Shown here: positions 6,044 through 13,340 of the stretch, piece by piece
Position numbering within the stretch: position 1 is the first letter of the stretch
How the letters are laid out: every line of letters starts with the position of its first letter
Source of the DNA: an uncultured Collinsella sp.
GTDB lineage: Bacteria; Actinomycetota; Coriobacteriia; Coriobacteriales; Coriobacteriaceae
Assembly (NCBI GenBank): GCA_900550415.1
Contig: URSO01000059.1
Span: forward strand, 1 to 13,340
Direction of reading: 5' to 3'
Length of the DNA: 13,340 nucleotides
The notes under the pieces: model-generated
What the model was told of the DNA's origin: nothing
Database searches by the model: none
Seen by the model: only the letters and a program-made list of their open reading frames with translations
Program-made: the position numbers and the translations under genes

Positions 6044-8602
6044 ATGGAATTTTACGCAAGCTGCCCCGAGGGCTTTGAGTCCGCACTCGCCGATGAGCTT
6101 AAACGCCTCGGGCTTTCGCATGTCCGCCGCCTGAAAGGCCGCGCTACGTTTGAGGGCGAGCTCGAAGAAGGCTACCGCGCCTGTCTGTGGTCGCGCCTGG
6201 CGAGCCGCGTGTTCGTGGTACTCGGGCGCTTTGAGGCGCAGGATGCCGATGAACTGTACGATAGCGTTTACGATATCGCCTGGGAGAGCATCGTCCGCCC
6301 CGGCGCCACCATCGCCATTACCGCCCGCGGCGTGACCGAGCAGCTGCGCAACACGCGCTTCTCGGCCCTGCGCGCCAAGGACGCATTGTGCGACCGCTTG
6401 GCCGAAACCACGGGCCGTCGCGCCGATGTCGACGCCGCCGATCCCGATGTTCACCTGCTGCTTTCGCTGCGTCAGCGCCGCGCGAGCATCAGCCTGGACC
6501 TTTCGGGCGACCCGCTGTTCAAACGCCTACCGCCCGCAGCGACCCGCGCCGGCGAGGGCGCGCACGTGCTGCGCCCCGACTACGCCGCCCTGGTGCTGGC
6601 GCAGGTCGGCTGGACCGCACTATGCGAGCGCGAGCTGACGGCCGACGATTACGAGAACGAAGCCCTGCCCACGCTGGTCGACGCTTCGTGCGCCGGCGGC
6701 GGCCTGCTGCTGGAGGCCGTGAACATTCTGACCGACCGCGCCCCGGGCGCCGCACGCGAGCGCTGGGGCTTTGAGGGCTGGCAGCTGCACGATGCCGCCC
6801 TGTGGGAGCGGCTGCTTGCCGAGGCGCGCGAGCGCGAGGCGGCGGCGCGCGAACGCCAGGCGCGCATCGTTGCCGTAGACATTGACCCTGCCGCCCGCAA
6901 GACCGCTGAGCGCATGGTCAAGTGTGCCGGCTACAAGCGCTTTGTCGATTTTTGCGCCGCCAAGTCCGCCACCGTGCTGGACCACGCAGGTGCCGTTGCC
7001 GGTGCCGCCCTGGTCGCGGACACGACCGAGACCCCGCTTTCGCTCATGCACGATGCCATGACGCTGGTCGGCGAGCTGCGCCGCGCGCCCGAGCTCGCTT
7101 CGGCACCGGTCGCCGCACTCACCCGCGATGGCCTTATGGCCCGTGCGCTCCATGCCGAGCCCGCGCGCTCCATCGCCGTCATGCCCAATAATGAAGAGGC
7201 AACTATTGAGGTTTGGCCCTCGCTCGACCACGCCGCCGCGGCATTCGAAGCTGCGACCAGCGCAGATGCCGAGGAGCAGACCGCAGATGCCCAAGGCGAA
7301 GCCGCCGACACCCCCATGCCCGAGCCTGCCGCCACGCTCGACTTGGGCGATGGCAATCCGCTGCCCGTGCTCATCCCGGAGTCCGAGCAGTTCGCCAACC
7401 GCCTGCGCAAGAATGCCCGTCTGCGCCGCAAGTGGGCCAGGCGCGAGGGCGTGAGCTGCTACCGCGTCTATGATGCCGACCTGCCCGACTACTCCGCCGC
7501 CATCGACCTGTACGAGGGCTGCCCGCAGACGCCGGGCCGCTGGCTCGTCATCGCCGAATACGCCGCGCCCAAGGCCATCGATCCCGCGCTGGCCCAGGCC
7601 CGCATGCTCGACATCTTGGCCATCGCGCCACGCATCCTAGATGTTCCCGCCGAGCATGTGCACGCCAAGGCCCGCATGCGTTCGCGCGGCGGCTCGCAGT
7701 ACGGCAAACAGGGCGCCGGCAAAGGTGGCTCGGGCGAGCGCGCCAACATCACGCGCCGTCGCCTGCCGCTCATCGAAGAGGGCGGCCTCACCTTTGCCGT
7801 CAACTTTGACGACTATTTGGATGTGGGCATCTTCTTGGATCACCGTGTCACCCGCAACCTGGTGCGCGAGCACGCCAAACAGGCGCGCCGCTTCCTCAAT
7901 CTGTTCGCCTATACCGGCACCGCCACCTGCTATGCGGCAGACGGCGGCGTCAAGGAAACTGTGACGGTCGACCTCTCCAACACCTACCTGGACTGGGCCG
8001 AGCGCAATATGCGCCAGAACGGCTTTGTTGGTCCGCAGCATCACTTTGTGCGCGACGATGTGCTCGCCTGGATTCGCGACCAGCGCCAGACGCGCAACCG
8101 CTGGGACCTGATCTTTGTCGACCCGCCCACGTTCTCGAACTCGTCCAAGATGGGCCGCCGCACCTGGGATGTCCAGCGCGACCATGTTGAGCTTTTGGCC
8201 GGCGTATCTCGCCTGCTCGCACAGGACGGGCACGCCATCTTTAGCTGCAACCTGCGCGGCTTCCGCCCCGAGACGCGCAAGCTCGCGCGAGCGGGCGTCG
8301 TGCTGGAGGACATTACGGCGCAGACCATCCCCGAGGATTTCGCGCGCAACCAGAAGGTGCATCATTGCTATATCGTGCGCCGTCTGCCCATCGAGGACGC
8401 CATGGCCGAGGTCGGCTTTAGCGCCGAAGAGATTGCCGAGCGAACCGAGGAGCTGCGCAACCCCGAAGCCCGCAAGCCCCGTGCGGCAGTACCCACGCAC
8501 GCGCAGGCCGGCCATGGCAAGCCCAACTTTGCCGGCAAGCCCTCCCCCGCCGGCAAGCCCAAAAAGAAGAAATTCAACGCCAGCAAGCCCAAGGGCAAAT
8601 AA
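6044..8602 (+). CDS. rlmL: RlmKL-type 23S rRNA methyltransferase with degenerate RlmL half
   Basis: The 852-residue protein aligns end to end with the fused RlmL/RlmK enzyme, which makes m2G2445 and m7G2069 in 23S rRNA. Residues 1-155 are the N-terminal and THUMP RNA-binding part (MEFYASCPEGFE). Residues 160-400 correspond to the RlmL methyltransferase, but the SAM loop reads D213-ASCAGGG where active relatives have D-PMCGSGT. The catalytic NPPYG is replaced by DTTETP (326-331). TDRAPG, RWGFEGW and DID (279-281) remain. A 50-residue Ala/Glu/Pro linker follows. The RlmK half looks intact: YLDVGIFLDHR, LNLFAYTGTAT (F621-T626), DPPTFSNSSK (D693) and VQRDH. The tail (about 815-852) is a lysine-rich, PAGKP-like basic extension. 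GAGAGG stands seven bases before the ATG. I infer that RlmK activity is retained and RlmL activity lost. Confidence 0.9.
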   Translation: MEFYASCPEGFESALADELKRLGLSHVRRLKGRATFEGELEEGYRACLWSRLASRVFVVLGRFEAQDADELYDSVYDIAWESIVRPGATIAITARGVTEQLRNTRFSALRAKDALCDRLAETTGRRADVDAADPDVHLLLSLRQRRASISLDLSGDPLFKRLPPAATRAGEGAHVLRPDYAALVLAQVGWTALCERELTADDYENEALPTLVDASCAGGGLLLEAVNILTDRAPGAARERWGFEGWQLHDAALWERLLAEAREREAAARERQARIVAVDIDPAARKTAERMVKCAGYKRFVDFCAAKSATVLDHAGAVAGAALVADTTETPLSLMHDAMTLVGELRRAPELASAPVAALTRDGLMARALHAEPARSIAVMPNNEEATIEVWPSLDHAAAAFEAATSADAEEQTADAQGEAADTPMPEPAATLDLGDGNPLPVLIPESEQFANRLRKNARLRRKWARREGVSCYRVYDADLPDYSAAIDLYEGCPQTPGRWLVIAEYAAPKAIDPALAQARMLDILAIAPRILDVPAEHVHAKARMRSRGGSQYGKQGAGKGGSGERANITRRRLPLIEEGGLTFAVNFDDYLDVGIFLDHRVTRNLVREHAKQARRFLNLFAYTGTATCYAADGGVKETVTVDLSNTYLDWAERNMRQNGFVGPQHHFVRDDVLAWIRDQRQTRNRWDLIFVDPPTFSNSSKMGRRTWDVQRDHVELLAGVSRLLAQDGHAIFSCNLRGFRPETRKLARAGVVLEDITAQTIPEDFARNQKVHHCYIVRRLPIEDAMAEVGFSAEEIAERTEELRNPEARKPRAAVPTHAQAGHGKPNFAGKPSPAGKPKKKKFNASKPKGK

Positions 8603-8609
8603 ACAAAGT

Positions 8610-8670
8610 TGCGGTGGAATAGTTCCTAAAAATGCCTGGTAAAGGCCCAAACAGGAACTATTTCACCGCA
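8610..8670. terminator. long hairpin between convergent genes
   Basis: Arms at 8610-8627 and 8653-8670 pair over 18 positions, the single non-Watson-Crick pair being G-T. The 25-base loop contains GCCT-GGTAA-AGGC, which can fold again. It sits between the RlmKL stop codon (8 bp away) and the convergent KdpE-like stop codon (27 bp away), so it could end transcription from both sides. Neither side has a proper T tract. It could instead be a dispersed palindromic repeat that happens to serve this position. Confidence 0.6.
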
Positions 8671-8697
8671 GCTCATAGTGGGATGGCGGGTGCCGTC

Positions 8698-9411
8698 CTA
8701 GCCTTGGGTGACCAGCCGGTAGCCAATGCCTACATGGGTTTGGATGTAACGCGGATGCGCGGGGTCGGACTCGATCTTCTTGCGCAGTGTGCCCATAAAG
8801 ACGCGCAGGCTCGCCAGGTCGCTCTTGGTCGCCGTACCCCAAATCTCGTGCAGGATAAACTGGTGCGTCAGCACCTTGTCGGCGTTGTGTGCCAGCAGGC
8901 ATAGGAGTTTGTACTCGATCGGCGTCAGATGCAGCTCCTCGCCATCCATCGTGGCGATGCCGGCATCAAAATTGATATGCAGCTCACCGGTATCGAACGA
9001 GCCCTCGGAGGCAACGCCGCCCGTTTGCGCATACGAAAGGCGCCTGAGCGTCGTGCGAATGCGCGCGAGCAGCTCCTCGACCGAAAACGGCTTGGTCAGG
9101 TAGTCGTCGGCGCCGGCATCGAGCGCGCGGATCTTGTCCGCGTCCTCGCTGCGTGCCGAGACCACGATGATCGGCATGCCCGACCACGCGCGCACCGACT
9201 CCACCACCTTGACGCCGTCCATATCGGGCAGGCCCAGATCGAGCAGCACAATGCTCGGCGCCTGCGACGAGGCGGCGGCAATGGCGGCATGGGCGGTCTC
9301 CACGGCCATATGGCGCAAGCCGTGTGCCTCGAGCGCGGCAACGATAAGGTTGCGGACGGCGGGATCGTCCTCAACGACCAAGATGAGCGGTTTTGCGGCA
9401 GAGTTCGGCAC
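8698..9411 (-). CDS. kdpE: KdpE-like OmpR-family response regulator
   Basis: The 237-residue protein has a receiver domain (about 8-120) and a C-terminal winged-helix DNA-binding domain (about 140-235). Receiver landmarks are VVEDD (acidic pocket D15, D16), LLDLGLPDMDG (phospho-acceptor D58), VVSAR (S84) and DDYLTKPF (K106). The effector has LTPIEYKLLCLLAHNADKVLTH and a closing HVGIGYRL, as in KdpE. In well-studied bacteria KdpE activates kdpFABC when potassium is scarce. I chose the GTG at 9411: AAGGAG lies seven bases upstream, inside the end of the kinase gene, and only four bases separate the kinase stop from this start. Longer readings would overlap the kinase by tens of bases. Coupled translation with the kinase is likely. 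The target here is probably kup, as an inference from position. Confidence 0.92.
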   Translation of the reverse strand: MPNSAAKPLILVVEDDPAVRNLIVAALEAHGLRHMAVETAHAAIAAASSQAPSIVLLDLGLPDMDGVKVVESVRAWSGMPIIVVSARSEDADKIRALDAGADDYLTKPFSVEELLARIRTTLRRLSYAQTGGVASEGSFDTGELHINFDAGIATMDGEELHLTPIEYKLLCLLAHNADKVLTHQFILHEIWGTATKSDLASLRVFMGTLRKKIESDPAHPRYIQTHVGIGYRLVTQG

Positions 9412-9415
9412 GGCG

Positions 9416-11041
9416 CTACTCCTTATCAAACGAAACATCGGCGACGGGAAGCTCAATCGTAAAGACCGAACCGTGTGGATCCGCCGCGGCAACCTCTATG
9501 CTACCGCCATGTGCCAACATAATGGAGCGGCACAGGGATAGTCCCAAGCCCACACTGCGGCAGCTGTCGGCCAGGCCATGGTTGGCGGTGTAGAACGACT
9601 CAAAGATGCGCTCGCGGTCCTCGGGCGCAATGCCCGGGCCGTCGTCGGCGACCGAACACCTCACGCACCCGCCGTCGACGCTAATCGAAATCACGATATG
9701 CGAGCCCGCGGGCGTGTAGGTAATGGCGTTGTTCACCAGGTTTACCACCAGCTGCACCATCAGGCGCGCATCGACGTTGACGAGCGCCGGCTCATCGCAC
9801 GCCACCACCTTAAGGTCGTGCTCGCGCACGGCCGGGTTTACGTGGCGCAGCGCCTCCTCGACGATATCGTCCATAAGCTCGAGCGTAGTCGACAGATGCA
9901 TGCCGCCGCCCTCGAGCTTGGTGATGGCGAGCAGGTTCTCGACGGTGGCGTTGAGCCATTGCGCGTCCGAGCGAATGGATAGGAGCATGCCGCGGCGCGT
10001 CTGGTCGTCAAGCACGGCCGTGCCGGTCGAGCCCTGGTCGAGCAGCACGTCGGCATTACCCGAAATGCTGGTAAGCGGCGTGCGCAGATCGTGCGAGATG
10101 GAGCGCAGCAAGTTGGCACGCAGCTGCTCGTTTTTAGCGAGCACCGCCGCTTCCTCGCGGGCCTCCATGGCGCGGGCGCGATCGAGCGCCAGCTCGCCTT
10201 CGCTCACGATGGCATCGGCAAGCGTCCGCTCCTCGGGCGTCAGCGCATCGGGCTCGGCGACAATGGCGAACACCCCCACCACCGAGTCGGGATCACCCGC
10301 GCGCACCATGGTGTCGCCCGAGTGCACGGTCAGGTATATGCCAAAGAACGCCGAGCCGCCATAGGTGGCATCGAGCGGCGTTCCCACATAGGCGGATGCC
10401 GAAAGCCGCGGCGGCATCTGCGGCGCCAGCTCGTGCACCGGCGCGGCATCGCCCACGGCCGTGTACATCGTGCGCGGCAGCAGGTCATCGTCGTCGGCAT
10501 CGGCGCTATACCACACGACCGGACAGTCCGAAAGACGCGCCAGTTGCGTTGCCATAGCATGCACAATCTGTTGCTGATCGCCGCACCGCTGCAGCATACG
10601 GTTGGTCTCGAGCACCATCTGCGTGCGACGGTCGCTGGCGGCGGCCTGCGCCAGGGCGCGACGCAGGGCCAACGCGATCGAGCTCGACACGAGCGAGACC
10701 GCAAACATGATGAAGAACATGCCGGGGTAGACGCGGTCGATGAGCGACAGCGAGTAGCGCGGGTCGACAAACAAGAAGTTATAGAGCGCCACGGCAGCAG
10801 CCGAGCTCAGCAGGCAATACAGGCGGCTCCAGGTAAAGAAGGCGCACAGCTGCACGGCAAACACATAGACGATCATGATGCTCGGCGCGAGACCCGGATG
10901 GTCGAGCAGCGCGCCCACAACCGTCGCCGCGACCAGCAGCCCCGCCGATACGCAGGCGTCATACAGAGGGCTGCGACGCGTCAGCGTTGTACGCCGCCAC
11001 CAAAAGTTCTCGGCAATATCGCCGTCCGCATGGACGTCCAT
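9416..11041 (-). CDS. KdpD-like sensor histidine kinase lacking KdpD/Usp domains
   Basis: The 541-residue kinase starts with four likely membrane helices (about 27-125) of the DUF4118 type found in KdpD, including FTWSRLYCLLSSAAAVALYN and a VDPRYS turn. A GAF-like region (about 145-285) follows. The HisKA helix carries H317 in SISHDLRTPLTSISGN. The ATPase domain has NLVNNAITYTP, DDGPGIA (from D466) and SVGLGLSL (about 498). Classical KdpD has about 350-400 more N-terminal residues, the KdpD and Usp domains, where some species bind c-di-AMP; these are absent. The only in-frame ATG near the membrane part is at 11041, preceded by the G-rich GAGGGGCGGGG. The gene lies 136 bp after kup and 4 bp before the regulator start. 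Its signal cannot be read from the sequence, though potassium or membrane state is likely. Confidence 0.9.
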   Translation of the reverse strand: MDVHADGDIAENFWWRRTTLTRRSPLYDACVSAGLLVAATVVGALLDHPGLAPSIMIVYVFAVQLCAFFTWSRLYCLLSSAAAVALYNFLFVDPRYSLSLIDRVYPGMFFIMFAVSLVSSSIALALRRALAQAAASDRRTQMVLETNRMLQRCGDQQQIVHAMATQLARLSDCPVVWYSADADDDDLLPRTMYTAVGDAAPVHELAPQMPPRLSASAYVGTPLDATYGGSAFFGIYLTVHSGDTMVRAGDPDSVVGVFAIVAEPDALTPEERTLADAIVSEGELALDRARAMEAREEAAVLAKNEQLRANLLRSISHDLRTPLTSISGNADVLLDQGSTGTAVLDDQTRRGMLLSIRSDAQWLNATVENLLAITKLEGGGMHLSTTLELMDDIVEEALRHVNPAVREHDLKVVACDEPALVNVDARLMVQLVVNLVNNAITYTPAGSHIVISISVDGGCVRCSVADDGPGIAPEDRERIFESFYTANHGLADSCRSVGLGLSLCRSIMLAHGGSIEVAAADPHGSVFTIELPVADVSFDKE

Positions 11042-11094
11042 CAGCGCCCCGCCCCTCTCTCAAAAACAAAAACCACCACAAAGGGGACAGGCAC
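11041..11094 (-). CDS. possible 17-codon leader peptide before the kinase
   Basis: A frame GTG-CCT-GTC ... CGC-TGA encodes MPVPFVVVFVFERGAGR. Its TGA shares its last base with the kinase ATG (TGATG), a usual sign of coupled translation. A strong Shine-Dalgarno AAGGAGG (11115-11109) lies upstream, but 14 bases from the GTG, which is too far for normal initiation. The frame runs through the loop, 3' arm and T tract of the terminator here, so a translating ribosome would break that hairpin. The frame may be accidental. Confidence 0.2.
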   Translation of the reverse strand: MPVPFVVVFVFERGAGR

Positions 11095-11106
11095 CTTTGT
11101 GGTGGT
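11062..11106 (-). terminator. intrinsic terminator between kup and the kinase gene
   Basis: On the minus strand ACCACCACAAAGG (11106-11094) and CCTTTGTGGTGGT (11084-11072) form a perfect 13-bp stem around a 9-base loop, followed by TTTTTGTTTTT. This is a strong Rho-independent terminator downstream of kup. It ends about 20 bp before the kinase start, so kinase transcripts must read through it or start inside the gap, where I see no good promoter. A second 5' arm, AACCACCACAAGG, lies upstream at 11124-11112. Confidence 0.8.
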
Positions 11107-11111
11107 GGCCT

Positions 11112-11124
11112 CCTTGTGGTGGTT
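11112..11124 (-). repeat. duplicate 5' arm of the kup terminator
   Basis: AACCACCACAAGG on the minus strand repeats the terminator's 5' arm with one A missing and could pair with the same 3' arm through a single bulge. It contains the start of AAGGAGG, a strong ribosome-binding sequence. It allows two alternative stems that share one 3' arm. Confidence 0.6.
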
Positions 11125-11177
11125 CCAAGTGTATAGCCTTTGCAGCCCGCGGTCGCTAGACAAACAGCAGACGTCGA

Positions 11178-13313
11178 CTACGGACGCTCGTCGGGAGCCA
11201 GGCGCTGCATCTTGCTCACGGCCTTAAACTTGGTGAACAGCGGCACGTACTCAAAGCTCACGTTGGAGTTCTCCAGGCCGTACCAGCGCGCAGGCGTGCC
11301 GGCGGCGCGGCGGATGATGTACTTGAGTGTGATGGCCGTACGCTCGCTGGGCTCCACGTCGCTTTCGGGCGCCAGCAGCTTGCGGATCATGACGAACTTA
11401 AACGTACCGATGTTGCCCGGATCCTTGTAGACCGAGTAATCGTGCGTCTGCGCCGGCAGCTCGCCGCTGGCAGCCAGGTCCTGAACAACCTGACGCAGAT
11501 AGGCATTGACGCGCTGGTTGATCTTATAGCCCAGGTACAGATGCACGCGGAATACGTAGTCGGTGCCGAACGTCTCGACCGAGTAGGCAAAGGTATGCGG
11601 CTCGTCCATGGTCTCGACATTCACGAACCACCAGGCACGAGCGCGCTTGGGGTGCTTGTCCAAAATCGAGTAGACGATATCGCGGTCGATATAGTCGGTG
11701 TTGGTGTCCTTGGTCAGGTACACGATGTTGTCGCTCATGAGCTCGTAGCGATCGTCGTCGCGCAGGCGTTTGAGCTGCGGCAGATAGCTGCGCAGCGGCA
11801 GCAGCGTAAACTGACGTTGCTCGACCGCCGTGCCGTTGTACCAGCACACCATGATGCCCATGATGAGCGCGGCCATAAGGATGGTGAAATAGCCGCCGTG
11901 GAAGAACTTGGTGAGCGAGCTCACAAAGAAGAAGCCCTCGAGCATAAGGAAGAAGGCGGCAAAGATCCACGGCGCGACCTTGAGATTGCGCTCCACGTGC
12001 AGATAGAAGAAGAGCAGCATTGTCGTGCACATCATGGTCAGGGTAATGGCCAGGCCGTACGCGGCCTCCATGTGCGCCGAGTTCTGGAACAGCAGCACCA
12101 CGACGACGCAGCCCACGAGCATGACGTTGTTGACCATGGGGATGTAGAGCTGGCCCTTGGTCTCGGCAGGATAGAAGACCTGCATGTGCGGCATGAGGTC
12201 CAGACGGCTGGCCTCGGACACCAGCGAGAATGCGCCGGTGATGAGCGCCTGCGAGGCGATGATGGCCGCGACGGTGGAAAGGCCGACGGCAAAGGGGCGC
12301 AGACCCGGGGCGAGCATCTGGTAGAAGGGGTTGAGGTCGGCGATACCCATGAGCTCCGGGTTGCCGGCGTTGTTGATAAGCCACGCGCCCTGGCCCATGT
12401 AGGACAGCAGCAGGCAGCACTTAACGAACGGCCAGGTGGCGTAGATGTTGCCGCGGCCAACGTGGCCCATGTCGGAATACAGGGCTTCCGCGCCGGTGGT
12501 GGCGAGGAAGCAGCTGCCCAAGATCATGACGCCGGCGTGGTTGTTGGGCGAGAGCAAAAACGCGATACCGCGCAGCGGGTTGAAAGCCAGCAGGATAGCG
12601 GGGTTGCCCAGTACGTAGACCAAGCCGTTAGCGCCCAGGAACAAGAACCAGAAGGTCATGACGGGGCCAAAGGCGCGGCCGATCTTGCTGGTGCCCGCGC
12701 GCTGCACGGCGAACAGCAGGCTGACGATGATAAGGGTGATGATGACCACGTTGGTCTGCCCATCGCCGATCAACGACCGCATGGCGGGAATGGTCCTCAG
12801 GCCCTCGACGGCCGTGGTGATGGTGACGGCGGGAGTGAGAATGCCGTCAGCCAACAGCGCGGAGCCGCCCAGCATCGCAGGGATGATGAGCCATTTTCCA
12901 TATTTTCGGACGATGCTGTACAGAGCGAAGATGCCGCCCTCGCCATGGTTTCCGGCTTTGAGCGAGATCAACACGTACTTTACCGTGGTCAGCAGGGTGA
13001 CCGTCCAGATAACCAGCGACAAGGCTCCCAGGATGAACTCCTCGGTAACCTGCATGATGCCACCCTGGCCGGCGAGCAGCGCCTTGGTGACGTACATGGG
13101 CGAGGTGCCGATATCGCCGTAAACGACGCCCAGCGTTACCAACATGGCGGCGATGCTTACCGGAATGTTGTGGCTTTTGTCATCCCCATCCCCGTGTTTT
13201 GATTCATTTTTAGATTTTCTTTTAATTGCGGCTGCGCCGTGGTCATCGGGCTTGCGCGTGCCCTGCGTGCCGCTCGTGTGCTCCTTTTGATCGGAGGCAG
13301 TCGATTGCGTCAT
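11178..13313 (-). CDS. kup: Kup-family potassium uptake protein
   Basis: Kup is a proton-coupled potassium importer of the inner membrane. The 711-residue product has the defining first-helix motif GVVYGDIGTSPMY (62-74). KYVLISLKAGNHGEGGIFALYS follows in two pieces, then LLADGILTPAVTIT, a run of about 12 hydrophobic helices to about residue 500, and a soluble C-terminal domain of some 200 residues with RVHLYLGYKINQR. E. coli Kup begins only about 15-20 residues before the first-helix motif. This protein has about 50 hydrophilic residues rich in Lys, Asp, His and Ser before the membrane part. The ATG at 13313 has AAGGAG (13329-13324) ten bases upstream; no later start is better placed. The promoter lies beyond the window. 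kup comes first, followed by a terminator and the KdpDE-like pair. Confidence 0.95.
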   Translation of the reverse strand: MTQSTASDQKEHTSGTQGTRKPDDHGAAAIKRKSKNESKHGDGDDKSHNIPVSIAAMLVTLGVVYGDIGTSPMYVTKALLAGQGGIMQVTEEFILGALSLVIWTVTLLTTVKYVLISLKAGNHGEGGIFALYSIVRKYGKWLIIPAMLGGSALLADGILTPAVTITTAVEGLRTIPAMRSLIGDGQTNVVIITLIIVSLLFAVQRAGTSKIGRAFGPVMTFWFLFLGANGLVYVLGNPAILLAFNPLRGIAFLLSPNNHAGVMILGSCFLATTGAEALYSDMGHVGRGNIYATWPFVKCCLLLSYMGQGAWLINNAGNPELMGIADLNPFYQMLAPGLRPFAVGLSTVAAIIASQALITGAFSLVSEASRLDLMPHMQVFYPAETKGQLYIPMVNNVMLVGCVVVVLLFQNSAHMEAAYGLAITLTMMCTTMLLFFYLHVERNLKVAPWIFAAFFLMLEGFFFVSSLTKFFHGGYFTILMAALIMGIMVCWYNGTAVEQRQFTLLPLRSYLPQLKRLRDDDRYELMSDNIVYLTKDTNTDYIDRDIVYSILDKHPKRARAWWFVNVETMDEPHTFAYSVETFGTDYVFRVHLYLGYKINQRVNAYLRQVVQDLAASGELPAQTHDYSVYKDPGNIGTFKFVMIRKLLAPESDVEPSERTAITLKYIIRRAAGTPARWYGLENSNVSFEYVPLFTKFKAVSKMQRLAPDERP

Positions 13314-13340
13314 CGGTTCTATGCTCCTTGATGAAACGGG

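Noticed and set aside
9412..9492. Longer N-terminus for the KdpE-like regulator
   Set aside because: It would overlap the kinase gene by tens of bases, and the GTG at 9411 has an ideal AAGGAG seven bases upstream.
10091..11227. 378-codon plus-strand frame antisense to the kinase
   Set aside because: It is the complement of a well-supported histidine kinase, and its Arg/His-rich product resembles no family.
11442..13202. 586-codon plus-strand frame antisense to kup
   Set aside because: The composition (His, Gln, Val, Asp, Gly rich) mirrors the complementary codons of membrane helices. It has no domain motif and covers a certain kup gene.

Overview
The window is about 13.3 kb of GC-rich bacterial chromosome. 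It carries ordinary housekeeping genes, one insertion sequence and several strong intergenic hairpins. Base composition, short genes with good Shine-Dalgarno sites, a transaldolase of the short type, and a KdpD-like kinase without its N-terminal part all fit an actinobacterial gut anaerobe. My best guess is the Coriobacteriia, perhaps Collinsella. That assignment is recollection and inference; no marker gene in the window proves it.

Layout, left to right. Positions 82-2341 (minus strand) read SPFH/band-7 membrane protein, then rlmH, then proC, probably one transcription unit. Positions 2517-3998 hold a complete IS256-family element with an intact DDE transposase on the plus strand. It sits between the SPFH unit and a minus-strand transaldolase gene (4243-4947). 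A HAD phosphatase (5141-5968, minus) and a large RlmKL-type rRNA methyltransferase (6044-8602, plus) diverge from one short promoter region. Positions 8698-13313 (minus) hold a potassium module, transcribed in the order kup, KdpD-like sensor kinase, KdpE-like response regulator.

Three observations deserve most attention. (1) The N-terminal methyltransferase half of the RlmKL protein has lost both its SAM-binding glycine motif and the catalytic NPPY motif, while the C-terminal RlmK half looks intact. (2) The KdpDE-like pair lacks the KdpD/Usp input domains and lies directly downstream of kup; no kdpFABC gene is in the window. (3) A textbook intrinsic terminator with a duplicated 5' arm lies in the kup-kinase gap, about 20 bp before the kinase start. 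A possible 17-codon leader frame runs through the 3' arm of that terminator and ends in a TGATG overlap with the kinase start, a geometry that would suit attenuation.

No tRNA, rRNA, CRISPR array or prophage is visible. I found no clearly new multi-gene system; the candidates for novelty are the potassium-module leader and the decayed RlmL domain.
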